Assembly: GCA_009695065.1 (NCBI GenBank) | Contig: SIBR01000002.1 | Coordinates: 62,001-126,000, forward strand | Direction of reading: 5' to 3' | Length of the DNA stretch: 64,000 bases | Source of the DNA: Opitutus sp. | GTDB lineage: Bacteria; Verrucomicrobiota; Verrucomicrobiae; Opitutales; Opitutaceae | Shown here: positions 27,851 to 37,491 of the stretch, in pieces | Layout: the number at the start of each line of letters is the position of its first letter | Numbering within the stretch: position 1 is the stretch's first letter | Position numbers and translations under genes: made by a program | Notes under the pieces: model-generated | The model's input: only the letters and a program-made list of their open reading frames with translations | What the model was told of the DNA's origin: nothing | The model's database searches: none

Positions 27851-29014
27851 TCAGTTGATCTTGGGCGAGGGGCGCTCCCAGCGGATGGCGGGGAGAATCG
27901 CGCGCCTCAATACCACGGGATCGAACTGGCCTTCCTTTTGAAAAATAATCTCACCGGTTTCGTCGATCAATACGGTGTAGGGCAGCGCCCCGTTCCACTT
28001 CGGTTCGAAGGCGTCGATCATGGCGTCCTTGTCGTGGCTGTTGAAATGCAGGTTTCGCGTGGCGGCCTGCTGCTGCTTGAGGAAATCGAGCACCTCGGCC
28101 CCCTCGCCGGGCGCGTTGGTGGCCACCGTCACGACCTCAAAGCGGCGATGGCTGTACGTCCGGGCGATCGCCACGAGATCCGGAAATTCCGTCGTGCAGG
28201 GCCCGCACCACGTCGCCCAGAAATTCACGAGGCGGACTTTGCCCGTCCCCCGGTTGGCCCGCAGCTTCTTCAGGCCCGCGAGGTCCACGCTCTCGACCGT
28301 GACCGGCCGGGCGGTCTGTTCCTGCAGGTAGGCCTGCACGGATGCGATCTTGTCCGGCCACTTGATCGAACAGCCGAACGCCCGCGTCCTGGGCACGGCC
28401 ACCTCGCGGCCCGCGAGCAGGGCGTCGAGGGCGTCACGCAGATGGTGGACGGTGGCCTGCTCCTCGCGCTCCCCGTTGTCGATCCGGCCCACGTAGCGCA
28501 GGCGCCGCTCGCGATCGAAGACGAACACCTGGGGCGTGGCGATCGGGCCATAGCGCATCGAGATTTCCGGCCGGTCACCGGCGTAGAGGTAGGGAAAGTT
28601 GAACTTCCGATCCTTCACCCGGAGCTTCATCTCGGCGAAGGAATCGCTCAGGTCCGAGTAGCCCAGTTCGTTCAGGCGCAGGGCCCGTTCATCATTCGGC
28701 GCGATGGCCACGAGGGCGGCGCCCTTGGGCTCGTAGTTCGCGGCGATGGCTTTCAGGCGGCCTTCGTTGAATTGCGAGATCGCGCAATGGTTGGAGATGA
28801 AGGCGATCACGAGGACGGGGTAATTGGCGTACTCCTGCAGTCGGTGCTTTTTGCCGTCGACGCCGGGCAGTTCGAAGTCCGGCGCCTTGGCGCCGAGTTC
28901 AAGCGTCTTCACCTCGTCCGCACTCCAGAGCGGACTCGCGGCCGCCATGACCATCGACAGGAGGAAAAGGCGAAGCGGCCGCGGGCGGACGCCAATTCGT
29001 TCAGGGGATTCCAT
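27851..29014 (-). CDS. Secreted two-domain redoxin/thioredoxin-like protein
   Basis: 387 residues with a leader (RLFLLSMVMAAASPLWSAD). Residues 38-190 are an AhpC/TSA-like redoxin domain (LGAKAPDFELPGVDGKKHRL) whose active-site region reads SNHCAISQ, i.e. one cysteine where CxxC is common. Residues 225-380 are a TlpA-like thioredoxin domain with intact WCGPC in VRLVNFWATWCGPCTTEF. Probably a periplasmic disulfide handling or cytochrome maturation helper, which fits the many c-type haem proteins nearby. Divergently arranged from the PSCyt1 gene at 29525 with a 510-base spacer. Confidence 0.85.
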   Translation of the reverse strand: MESPERIGVRPRPLRLFLLSMVMAAASPLWSADEVKTLELGAKAPDFELPGVDGKKHRLQEYANYPVLVIAFISNHCAISQFNEGRLKAIAANYEPKGAALVAIAPNDERALRLNELGYSDLSDSFAEMKLRVKDRKFNFPYLYAGDRPEISMRYGPIATPQVFVFDRERRLRYVGRIDNGEREEQATVHHLRDALDALLAGREVAVPRTRAFGCSIKWPDKIASVQAYLQEQTARPVTVESVDLAGLKKLRANRGTGKVRLVNFWATWCGPCTTEFPDLVAIARTYSHRRFEVVTVATNAPGEGAEVLDFLKQQQAATRNLHFNSHDKDAMIDAFEPKWNGALPYTVLIDETGEIIFQKEGQFDPVVLRRAILPAIRWERPSPKIN

Positions 29015-29524
29015 GGCTTGTCGTGGGGGTGGGGCGGATCGCCGTTTGCTACGTCCGGGGCCGCCATCGTCGATTTCTCCACCGGGGTGTCAACGCCCGG
29101 ACCGGATCGGGCCACGGCGGGGCGCATCTCCGTTTTCCGCCAGGGGCAGCGAAATCCGCGGAACGAAGTTCACGAAAAGGCGTTGGGGGCGAGGGTGGTG
29201 GTCGGAAGCGAAATTGGGTTGCTCGCCCCTTCGGAGTCGGCGCATATTCCCTCTGAAAATGCATGGTGCGCTGCGGATTGCCGTCCGGCGTTCGCAGTTG
29301 CAAGAAATGAACCCCACCCACCCCCAGTCATCCGAATGGATTGCGTTGTTTGGCCACTGGTCTCGTGCCGGCCTTTCGCGCCGCCCCGAAGCGGCCTCGT
29401 CCGCGGCGGTGGTGGCGTGCCCCGCGGGAAGAGCTCTTGGGGCCGTGAAACCCTGCACCGGCCGGTTCCGGTAAACTGAGTTGTCCGAATCTGCCCGAAC
29501 CGTCCTAACCGGAATAGAATTTTC
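29015..29524. other. Divergent intergenic region
   Basis: 510 bases between the redoxin and the second PSCyt1 gene. A short frame (ATG at about 29308, ending 29474) has no recognised family. No copy of the 42-bp motif is visible, so this operon is probably controlled differently from copy 1. Confidence 0.4.
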
Positions 29525-32500
29525 ATGATGTTTTCGTTTCCCCGCATTTCGCTGTTCGTGCTCGTGGGCGGCGCTGTGGTCGCGGCCGCCGTCTCCGTCG
29601 GTCGCCGTCCGGTGAAGCTGCCGGGGTCGACCGCCGCCCGGGCGACTGCGGCGCTGCCGGCCAAACTGTCCTTCAACGAGCACGTGCAACCGATCTTGTC
29701 CGAGCATTGCTACCAATGCCACGGACTAGACTCGAATGCGCGCAAGGGCGAGCTGCGGCTCGACCGCGAGGAATTCGCCTTCGCGCCCCGCAAGAACGGT
29801 CCGATCATTTTCAAGGGCGAGCCCGACAAGAGCCCCTTGGTGCGGCGCATCGAATCGGCCAGGCCAGACGAAGTCATGCCTCCCCCCGAGGCGCACAAGG
29901 ACCTCAAGCCCGGGGAAATCGCGATTCTCCGCCAGTGGGTCAAGGAAGGGGCCGTTTACGAGAAGCACTGGGCTTTCATCAAGCCCGCGCGTCCGGCCTT
30001 GCCCGCCACCAAGCGCAAGGATTGGGCGCAAAACGAAATCGATCGTTTTGTACTGGCCCGCCTCGAACAGGAGGGATTGGCCCCGTCGCCCGAGGCCGAC
30101 AAATACGCGTTGATCCGCCGCGTGACGTACGATCTCACCGGTCTGCCGCCCTTGCCGGAGGAAGTTGGCGCGTTTCTGGCCGACACGTCACCGGGCGCCT
30201 ACGAGCGCGTGGTCGACCGGCTTTTGCTCAGCCCCCGCTACGGCGAGCACCGGGCCCACTACTGGCTCGACGCCGCGCGCCACGCCGACACGACGGGCAC
30301 GCACCGCGACCCGTTGCGCCGGACGTGGGCCTACCGCGACTACGTCATCCAGTCGTTCAACGAAAACAAGCCGTTCGACAAATTCACCCTCGAGCAACTG
30401 GCCGGTGACCTCTACCCGGCGGACAACTTCGACCAGATTGTCGCGACGGGCTTCAATCGCGCGCACGTCACGACGAGCGCGGTGGGCGAGGTGACGGAGG
30501 ACCTGCAGCAGCACAGCGTCGTCGATCGCGTCAATACGGTCTCGACCGTGTTCCTCGGGCTCACCTCGGCGTGCGCGGCCTGTCACGACCACAAGTTCGA
30601 CCCGATTACCCAGAAGGATTTCTACCAGCTGGGCGCGTTCTTCAACAACTCGATGGACCCGCCGGCCGATAACGAGGATCCGACGCATTTTCCCACCCTG
30701 ACGCTGCCGCCCGCGAACAAGGCGGCGGAGGCAGCGAAGGTGATCAAGGAACGCGCCGAGGTGGAGCGGAAGATCTTTGCCCGCGAGGGGCAGGGCGACG
30801 CCTTGCTGGAGGCGTGGCTGGCCTCCGACGAGCGTCGCAACCTCAAGCCGGTCTCGACCGAAAAGCTGATCGCCCGGTTTCGCTTCGACGAGGGGGCGGG
30901 CAAGGTCGTGCGGAACAGCGCGCCCGGGGCCAATCCCGCGAGCTACACGTTGGAAAAAGATCCGCCCTTCTGGGGTGATGTGGTGGTGAAGCACTGGCCG
31001 CCGCTGCGGCTGGCGACGACCACCCGGCTGCCGATGAACCAACTCGGGGATTTCGAATCGACGGATGCGTTTACCGTTGCCGGCTGGTTCAAGCCCCGGA
31101 CCGGGCGGGTCACCGGCCGCGGTTCGCTCCTCTCCAAGATGGCCCTGGCCGACAAGAACCGCGGCTGGGATCTCTATTGGGACCACGCCGATTCCAAGGA
31201 TGTGAATCCCAACCAGCGCTGGGCGCAGGGGCGGTTGGTGGTTAACCTCATTCATGCAGGCACGGAGAATGCCATCACGGTGCGTGCGCCCAGGGTTTTT
31301 GGGCGGACCGAATGGGTGCACCTCGCCGCCAGCTACGACGGCTCGGGCAAGGCCGCCGGCGTGCGGCTCTACGTGAATGGCGAATTGCAGGACGTCGAAA
31401 TCCAGCAGGACCAGTTGGAAGGCAGCATCCGCACCTCCGCTCCGCTGCAGCTGGCCCGCCGCACGGAAAGTGGAAATCGGGTCGACAACAGCGCGATGCT
31501 GGAAAGTTCCCTCCAGGATATCCGCGTTTACGGCCGCCGCCTTGGAACCGACGAGATTCGCGGCACGATGGAAAGGGACGTGGTGACGGAGTTGTTGGCG
31601 CGGCCCGCGGAGCAATGGAATCCCAACGAACGGAAAGTGGTGCGGGATTACTTTTTCCGGAGCGTCGACTCCACGATGATGGCGCTGGCCACCCAAAAAG
31701 CCCGCCTCGACGCCCGATTGGAGAAGGCCACGAAGGGCGGGTTCGACACGAATATTTTCCGGGAGCGCGATGCCGTGGCCGTGGCCTACGTGATGGAGCG
31801 GGGCGTCTACAATCAGCGCAAGGATCGCGTGTGGGCGGACGTCCCCTCCTTCCTGCCGCCGCTGCCTTCGTCCGCCCCCCGCAACCGGCTGGGGCTGGCG
31901 CAATGGATCGTGAGCCCCGAGAATCCGCTGACGGCGCGGGTGACCGTCAACCGCATGTGGCAGGAGCTCTATGGCGCCGGTATCGTGGCCACGCTCGGCG
32001 ACTTCGGCGTGGTCGGTCAGCGGCCCAGCCATCCGCAGCTCCTCGACTGGCTCGCGTTGGATTTGGAGGAACACGGCTGGGACTTGAAGCGGTTCTACAA
32101 GCAGGTGGTCATGTCGGCGACGTACCGCCAGTCCGCGAAGGTCACCCCGCAATTGCTCGAGAAGGATCCGACCAACCGGTTGCTGGCCCGCGGGCCGCGC
32201 TTCCGGCTCGATGCCGAGATGATCCGCGACGGGGCGCTGGCCGCGGGCGGTCTCCTCGTGGAAAAGCTGGGCGGTCCGCCGGTGAACATCTATCAGCCCC
32301 CGGGAATATGGGAGGCGATGTCGATGACCGGCAGCAATACCAAGACGCACCAGCCGGCTGCCGGCGAGGGCCTCTACCGGCGCAGCGTCTACACCTTCGT
32401 CAAGCGCTTCTCAACGCCCCCGGTGCTCGCGACCTTCGACATGTCCGCTCGCGACGTGTGCGTGGTGCAGCGGGAGCGGACCAACACGCCGCTGCAGTCG

Positions 32501-32824
32501 CTGATCACGCTCAATTCGCCGCACTTTCTGGAGGCCTCGCGCCACATTGCCACGCGCGCGATGCACCAGCCCGACACGAACCCGGCGCAGAAGGTCGATT
32601 TCATGGCCGAGCTCGTGCTGACCCGGCCGCTCCCGCCCGGGCAGAAGCAAGTCCTGCTCCGGTCCTACGACAGCTTCCGCCAGAGTTTCACCGAGTCCCG
32701 GGCCCAAGAGTATCTGAAGTCCGGCGACAGTCCCGTCGATGTCACGCTGCCGGCGACCGAGCTGGCCGCCTGGACCGTCGTGGCCAACCAGCTGCTCAAC
32801 ACCGATCAGGCCCTCAACAAATAA
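29525..32824 (+). CDS. PSCyt1-DUF1549-LamG-DUF1553 multidomain protein (copy 2)
   Basis: 1099 residues, closely parallel to copy 1 at 4180: N-terminal hydrophobic segment (11-24), haem site CYQCH at 62-66, DUF1549 with a second CxxCH (CAACH, about 350-354), LamG-like domain (FTVAGWFKPRTG, WVHLAASYDGSGKA) and DUF1553 to the end, including RLGLAQWIVSPENPLTARVTVNRMWQ. The stop is four bases before the DUF1501 ATG. Strong similarity to copy 1 over the full length points to duplication of the whole pair rather than independent gain. Confidence 0.9.
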   Translation: MMFSFPRISLFVLVGGAVVAAAVSVGRRPVKLPGSTAARATAALPAKLSFNEHVQPILSEHCYQCHGLDSNARKGELRLDREEFAFAPRKNGPIIFKGEPDKSPLVRRIESARPDEVMPPPEAHKDLKPGEIAILRQWVKEGAVYEKHWAFIKPARPALPATKRKDWAQNEIDRFVLARLEQEGLAPSPEADKYALIRRVTYDLTGLPPLPEEVGAFLADTSPGAYERVVDRLLLSPRYGEHRAHYWLDAARHADTTGTHRDPLRRTWAYRDYVIQSFNENKPFDKFTLEQLAGDLYPADNFDQIVATGFNRAHVTTSAVGEVTEDLQQHSVVDRVNTVSTVFLGLTSACAACHDHKFDPITQKDFYQLGAFFNNSMDPPADNEDPTHFPTLTLPPANKAAEAAKVIKERAEVERKIFAREGQGDALLEAWLASDERRNLKPVSTEKLIARFRFDEGAGKVVRNSAPGANPASYTLEKDPPFWGDVVVKHWPPLRLATTTRLPMNQLGDFESTDAFTVAGWFKPRTGRVTGRGSLLSKMALADKNRGWDLYWDHADSKDVNPNQRWAQGRLVVNLIHAGTENAITVRAPRVFGRTEWVHLAASYDGSGKAAGVRLYVNGELQDVEIQQDQLEGSIRTSAPLQLARRTESGNRVDNSAMLESSLQDIRVYGRRLGTDEIRGTMERDVVTELLARPAEQWNPNERKVVRDYFFRSVDSTMMALATQKARLDARLEKATKGGFDTNIFRERDAVAVAYVMERGVYNQRKDRVWADVPSFLPPLPSSAPRNRLGLAQWIVSPENPLTARVTVNRMWQELYGAGIVATLGDFGVVGQRPSHPQLLDWLALDLEEHGWDLKRFYKQVVMSATYRQSAKVTPQLLEKDPTNRLLARGPRFRLDAEMIRDGALAAGGLLVEKLGGPPVNIYQPPGIWEAMSMTGSNTKTHQPAAGEGLYRRSVYTFVKRFSTPPVLATFDMSARDVCVVQRERTNTPLQSLITLNSPHFLEASRHIATRAMHQPDTNPAQKVDFMAELVLTRPLPPGQKQVLLRSYDSFRQSFTESRAQEYLKSGDSPVDVTLPATELAAWTVVANQLLNTDQALNK

Positions 32825-32828
32825 CACC

Positions 32829-34367
32829 ATGAGCCATTTCCGCTACGACCCGCATCACATCCCGGCGAGCCTCGACCCAAGGGTGGATCCGGGACTGCGT
32901 CATGAATTCATCCGCAACGAGACGCGCCGCCAGTTCTTCTGTCAGGTGGGGCGGGGTCTGGGCGTGGCGGCCCTCTCGTCGTTGTTCAGCCGGTCCTTGA
33001 TGGGCGCGATGGCCCAGGCCGGGAACGAAGGCGTGCTGAATCCTGCGTTGCTGCAGCTGCCCCACATGGCGCCGAAGGCGAAGCGGGCGATCTTCCTCGT
33101 GATGGCAGGTGGTCCGTCCCAGCTCGATACGTGGGACTACAAACCCACCATGCAGTACGACATGGACATGCCGCTCTCGGTGCTGGGCGGTGGCTTCGAA
33201 TTGCGCATGGGCATGGCCGGCACGCCGGCCCGGTTCCCGATCCAGCCGTCGATCTTCAAATTCCAGCAGCATGGCAAGGCCCGCACCTGGGTGAGCGATC
33301 TGCTGCCGTGGACGGCCAAGGTTGTGGACGATCTGGCGGTGATCAATTCGATGCACGCCGATTCCGTGAATCACGATCCGGCGCTGACGGCGATGCTCAC
33401 GGGCAACACCCAGCAGGGGAAACCCTCGATGGGTTCGTGGATCTCCTACGGCCTCGGCAGCATGAACGAGAACCTGCCGACGTTCATGGTGCTGACCTCC
33501 AAGTGGGTCGACAATCCGGGCGAGGCGATTTTCTCCCGGCTCTGGGGCAGCGGATTTCTGCCGCCGTCGCACGGCGGCGTATCTTTCCGCACCGATGGCG
33601 GCGACCCCGTCTTGTATATCAACGACCCGGCGGGAATGGACCGGGCCCAGAAGCGCATGCTCCTCGACGGCGTGCAGGCGTTGAACCAGGCCACCTACGA
33701 GGAGGTGGGCGATCCGGAAACCCACGCCCGCATCGAGGGGTATGAGATGGCGTTCCGCTTGCAGAGTTCGGTCCCGGAGCTCACCGACTTGAGCAAGGAG
33801 CCGGCCGAGACCTTTGAACTCTACGGGCCGAATTCCCGGATCCCCGGCACCTTTGCCCACAACTGCCTGCTCGCCCGCCGCATGGCCGAGCGCGGGGTGC
33901 GTTTCACCCAGATCTTCCATCGCGGCTGGGATCACCACGGCAAATTGCCGGAAAAGCTCCCGAAGTTCTGCCAGGACGTCGACCAACCCTCCTACGCTTT
34001 GATCACCGACTTGAAACGCCGCGGATTGCTGGACGACACGCTGGTCTTCTGGGGCGGGGAATTCGGCCGCACGCCGTATTCGGAGGGCAAGTCCTCCACG
34101 CGCGAGGCCTACGGCCGCGACCATCATCCGAAGTGTTTCACGATGTGGGCCGCCGGCGGCGGCATCAAACCCGGCATCGTGTACGGCGAGAGCGACGAAT
34201 TTTCCTACAAGCCCGTCCGCGATCCCGTCCACGTGCGCGATTTCCACGCCACGATTCTCCACCAGCTCGGCCTGGACCACAACCGGCTCACGTTCCGGTC
34301 TCAGGGTCTGGACCAAAAGCTCACCGGCACGACGCCGGCCAAGGTGGTCCGGGGACTCATCGCGTGA
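32829..34367 (+). CDS. DUF1501 family secreted protein (copy 2)
   Basis: 512 residues; the ATG at 32829 follows the PSCyt1 stop by four bases. Tat-like leader ETRRQFFCQVGRGLGVAAL. Same conserved blocks as copy 1: [69 protein letters not shown] and GRDHHPKCFTMWAAGGG. Its last codons overlap the GTG start of the following ThuA gene, so the three genes are translationally coupled. Confidence 0.9.
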   Translation: MSHFRYDPHHIPASLDPRVDPGLRHEFIRNETRRQFFCQVGRGLGVAALSSLFSRSLMGAMAQAGNEGVLNPALLQLPHMAPKAKRAIFLVMAGGPSQLDTWDYKPTMQYDMDMPLSVLGGGFELRMGMAGTPARFPIQPSIFKFQQHGKARTWVSDLLPWTAKVVDDLAVINSMHADSVNHDPALTAMLTGNTQQGKPSMGSWISYGLGSMNENLPTFMVLTSKWVDNPGEAIFSRLWGSGFLPPSHGGVSFRTDGGDPVLYINDPAGMDRAQKRMLLDGVQALNQATYEEVGDPETHARIEGYEMAFRLQSSVPELTDLSKEPAETFELYGPNSRIPGTFAHNCLLARRMAERGVRFTQIFHRGWDHHGKLPEKLPKFCQDVDQPSYALITDLKRRGLLDDTLVFWGGEFGRTPYSEGKSSTREAYGRDHHPKCFTMWAAGGGIKPGIVYGESDEFSYKPVRDPVHVRDFHATILHQLGLDHNRLTFRSQGLDQKLTGTTPAKVVRGLIA

Positions 34368-35242
34368 TCCGGAGCAGCGGGTCAGCGCGGCGAATTTTCC
34401 CGGCCGGCATCCGGTTGGCGGTGGTGGGTCGCGCCCTGGTCGGTGGATTTCTCGGTGCGCTGGCCCTAGCGTTTTTCGCGGCGCGCCCGGCTTCAGCCGC
34501 CGAGTTGAAAGCGCGCGAGCCCCAGGCCGCCCCGTCGCCGCCGCTGCGGGTCTGTATCGTCTCCGGCGCCAATGAGTCCAAGCCATACTCCACCGATGCC
34601 TCGCTGCGGGAACTCGCCGATTACCTGCGCACGGAGCACAAGATGATTTGCGAAGTGCTCGTCGCCAATGCCGCGGGCACGGGCTTCGAAAACATCGATC
34701 GTCTGCTCGAAGCTGACGCGGCGGTTTTTTTCGTGCGCCGGAAGAAACTCGACGAGCACAACCTGGCCGTCCTCCGGCGGTTTTTCGCCTCGGGCAAGGG
34801 GGTGATCGCCCTGCGGTCCACCAGCCACGGCTTCGAGAACTGGCTGGAATTCGACGCCGAGATCCTCGGGGCGCGCTATGGACGCGACGGCACGGGAAAT
34901 TTCGGCGATACCGAACGCCTTGTGTTCAAGCCCCACGCCATTTGGGAGGGCGTCGTGAATCCAACCGCGATCGGGGTGGCCCTGACCACGCGACGGGACA
35001 TCTATCGCTACACCGACTTCGCGACGGACTTGACCGTGCTGCTCGAGGCCGAGACCCGGAACGGAACCATGCCCGTGGCGTGGACCCGCATCCATGACCG
35101 GACCCGCATCTTTTACGCCGGACTCGGTTACTCCGAGGAAGTGGAGTCGCCGGGCTACCGGCAGATGATCCGCAATGCGCTCTTTTGGGTGACCAACACG
35201 AAGCCGCCGGCGCCGGCGCGCCAGAAAAAAGAGGAGGATTAG
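34364..35242 (+). CDS. ThuA-domain secreted protein
   Basis: 292 residues from a GTG at 34364 that overlaps the DUF1501 stop as GTGA. The start gives a leader (GRALVGGFLGALALAFFAARPASA). ThuA-like core: RVCIVSGANESKPYSTDASL, AVFFVRRKKLDEHNLAVLRRFFASGKGVIALRSTSHGFENW, VAWTRIHDRTRIFYAGLGYSEEVESPGYRQMIRNALFWV. The class I amidotransferase-like fold lacks an evident catalytic triad, and the reaction is unproven. It is the intact counterpart of the frameshifted ThuA at 13976 and shows that ThuA belongs to the same secreted module. Confidence 0.88.
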   Translation: MIRSSGSARRIFPAGIRLAVVGRALVGGFLGALALAFFAARPASAAELKAREPQAAPSPPLRVCIVSGANESKPYSTDASLRELADYLRTEHKMICEVLVANAAGTGFENIDRLLEADAAVFFVRRKKLDEHNLAVLRRFFASGKGVIALRSTSHGFENWLEFDAEILGARYGRDGTGNFGDTERLVFKPHAIWEGVVNPTAIGVALTTRRDIYRYTDFATDLTVLLEAETRNGTMPVAWTRIHDRTRIFYAGLGYSEEVESPGYRQMIRNALFWVTNTKPPAPARQKKEED

Positions 35243-35293
35243 TCCGTTTGCGGTGGCGGCGCTGCCGATGTCGGGGCGCGGCACGGGCCAACC

Positions 35294-36166
35294 CTACGTC
35301 AGCGAGCGCCCCTTTTTCTGGAAAAGGGGTTTGAGCAGGCGGCGGAAATTCTCGCCGAAAATCAGGAAACGGTCCGCGTCGGAGATGTCCGCGGCGAGCA
35401 CCTTGGAAAGCTCGGTGCCGAAGCTGCGCCCGGGGTAGTGTCCGCCGTAGATCACCCGGCTCGCCCCGAGTTCGCGCACGGCCATCTCCACAAAGCCCGC
35501 CGTGGGATCGAAGCCCGAGGTTTCCACGAGGATATTGGGCGAACCCCGCACCGCGCGGATGCCCTTTTCCCATTCGCCGCCGGAGTGGACGCAGACAAAC
35601 GGGATGTCGGGATGCCGCCGGGCCAGCTCGGCGAGTTCGGCGGGCGTTGATTCGCCCACGCTCTCCTTGCCGCCGGTTTTATACCACGTGTGCTGCAGGA
35701 TGACGGCGCCCAGTTCGTGGGCGCGGCGGACGATGGGGTCGAAGTTGGGATGGTTGCAGACGAGGCTCTCGCTCGAACTCGTGAAAAAGACGCCGGCCAT
35801 CGGTCCGTCCTTCACCCAGCGATCGAGATTCTCCAGGCACCCGGCGACGTTCTTCGTGTTGAGGGTGGCGATGCCGATCAAGCGATCCGGCCACCGCTGC
35901 AGGCAGCGCAGGGTTTCCTCGGCCGCCGGGGACGTGGCGCCGATCCGCGTGCCCATGCCGACCTGCAACAGGGGTGCGAGCCGCTCGATGCCGTAGTGAT
36001 CGAGGTGCTTGATCATCTCCGCCGCGGCTTCCTCCATCGGAACGCGGCGCGACGATGAACCGAGCGACGGCGGCAGTTGCATGCTGCCGTAGCAGTCCCA
36101 GATGCGGTGGCGGGCGAGGTCGCGGAGGTGGCTGGGGACAGTCCAGGGCGGAAGCGGGGCACTCAT
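35294..36166 (-). CDS. Amidohydrolase_2 family protein
   Basis: About 290 residues from the ATG at 36166 (MSAPLPPWTVPSHLRDLARH). Same family as the gene at 17992: RIWDCYGSMQLPP, ERLAPLLQVGMGTRIG, CLQRWPDRLIGIATLNTKN, AHELGAVILQHTWYKTGGK, IPFVCVHSGGEWEKGIRAV, RELGASRVIYGGHYPGRSFG, FGENFRRLLKPLFQKKG. No leader, so cytosolic. It converges on the ThuA gene (51-base gap), unlike the same-strand arrangement of the first locus. Candidate lactonase or related hydrolase. Confidence 0.8.
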   Translation of the reverse strand: MSAPLPPWTVPSHLRDLARHRIWDCYGSMQLPPSLGSSSRRVPMEEAAAEMIKHLDHYGIERLAPLLQVGMGTRIGATSPAAEETLRCLQRWPDRLIGIATLNTKNVAGCLENLDRWVKDGPMAGVFFTSSSESLVCNHPNFDPIVRRAHELGAVILQHTWYKTGGKESVGESTPAELAELARRHPDIPFVCVHSGGEWEKGIRAVRGSPNILVETSGFDPTAGFVEMAVRELGASRVIYGGHYPGRSFGTELSKVLAADISDADRFLIFGENFRRLLKPLFQKKGRSLT

Positions 36167-36382
36167 GGGGATCGGGGATTTTTCGGCGGCGTGCGACCAG
36201 CACACCGGCACCGAGCGAGACGAGCCGTCGCGCAAAGGGAAACGGATAATTTTTCCGCCCGGCGGTCAGCGTGAGTGGAGATTTCGGCCGGCGGCGCAAA
36301 ACGCTCCGCTCTCCGGGCTCGCGCTGCGAAGGACTCCGCCCCAGTTTTCCTCCCGATTCGTCAACCCCGTCGCATCCCACCG

Positions 36383-37486
36383 ATGAAGCAGATTTCCACG
36401 CGTCGTCATTTTATTGGCACCACCGCGCTCGCGGGTGCCGGCTTGAGCCTCGGTTTGAATACCGCGCCGGCCGCCGCCGGTCCGAAGCGCACGGCCGAAC
36501 CCCTGGAGGAAGCCGACCGCCTGATCCAGGCCCAGATCGCCAGCGGGGAGGTGTCGGCCGCGGCCCTCCTCGTGCGGCAGGGCGGTTTCGAATTCGCCCG
36601 GGCCTACGGCAAGGCCGGCGTCCAGACGCCGTTTCTCATCGCCTCGCCGACCAAGCCGATGACCGCGTCCGCCGTCCTGCTCCTGCGCGACCGCAACGAA
36701 CTGCAGCTTTCGGATGCCGTGCAGAAATACCTGCCGCAGTTCAAGGGCGGGGACCGCGGGGCGGTGACGATCAAGCACCTGCTGACGCATACCTCCGGCC
36801 TGCCCGACATGCTTCCAGAAAACGTGGAGCTGCGGCAAAAGCACGCGCCGCTGAGCGAGTTCGTGGAGCGGGCGTGCCGGACGGACCTGCTTTTCAAGCC
36901 GGGCACCAAGGTAAGCTACCAGAGCATGGGAATTCTGCTCGCCGCCACGATCGCGGAGAAAATCAGCGGCCAGCCGATGCCGGCGTTTCTCGCGGCGAAT
37001 ATCTTCGGGCCGTTGCGCATGACGCGGAGTTCGCTCGGCCTCGGCGGGAGAAAAATCTCCGAGACCGCCCAATGTCAGGTGCCCGAGGTCAACGCTTGGG
37101 ACTGGAACACGCCCTACTGGAGGAATCTCAGTGTGCCGTGGGGTGGGGCGCATTCCACGGTGCACGACCTCGCCACGTTCATCGAACAGTTCACCACGCC
37201 GGGATCCACCCCGTGGCGCGAGGAAACCCGCCGCGAAATGCGCACCATCCAGACGACCGGGCTCAACGCCGCGTGGGGCCTCGGTTGGTTGCGCGAGTCC
37301 AAGTCCTTCGCGAAAACGTGTTCGGCTGCGACCTACGGGCACTTCGGCTCGACGGGCACCGTGGTGTGGCGCGATCCCGAGGCGGATCTCACCTGCGTGT
37401 TGCTGACGACCCGGCCCGCCGCGGATTCGCGGGCGGGTTTGCTGGGGCCGGTCTCCGACATTGTCGCCCGCTGGTCGCGGGCGTAG
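36383..37486 (+). CDS. Class C beta-lactamase-fold serine hydrolase
   Basis: 367 residues from the ATG at 36383, with a Tat-like leader STRRHFIGTTALAGAGLSL. The SxxK nucleophile motif is S88-P-T-K91, the second motif is Y180-Q-S in place of the usual YxN, and the third is HFGSTG near 320. TIKHLLTHTSGLPDM is typical of the family. Likely a periplasmic esterase or peptidase rather than an antibiotic-resistance enzyme. Its stop is five bases from the stop of the convergent LarA-like gene. Confidence 0.85.
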   Translation: MKQISTRRHFIGTTALAGAGLSLGLNTAPAAAGPKRTAEPLEEADRLIQAQIASGEVSAAALLVRQGGFEFARAYGKAGVQTPFLIASPTKPMTASAVLLLRDRNELQLSDAVQKYLPQFKGGDRGAVTIKHLLTHTSGLPDMLPENVELRQKHAPLSEFVERACRTDLLFKPGTKVSYQSMGILLAATIAEKISGQPMPAFLAANIFGPLRMTRSSLGLGGRKISETAQCQVPEVNAWDWNTPYWRNLSVPWGGAHSTVHDLATFIEQFTTPGSTPWREETRREMRTIQTTGLNAAWGLGWLRESKSFAKTCSAATYGHFGSTGTVVWRDPEADLTCVLLTTRPAADSRAGLLGPVSDIVARWSRA

Positions 37487-37491
37487 TCGGT

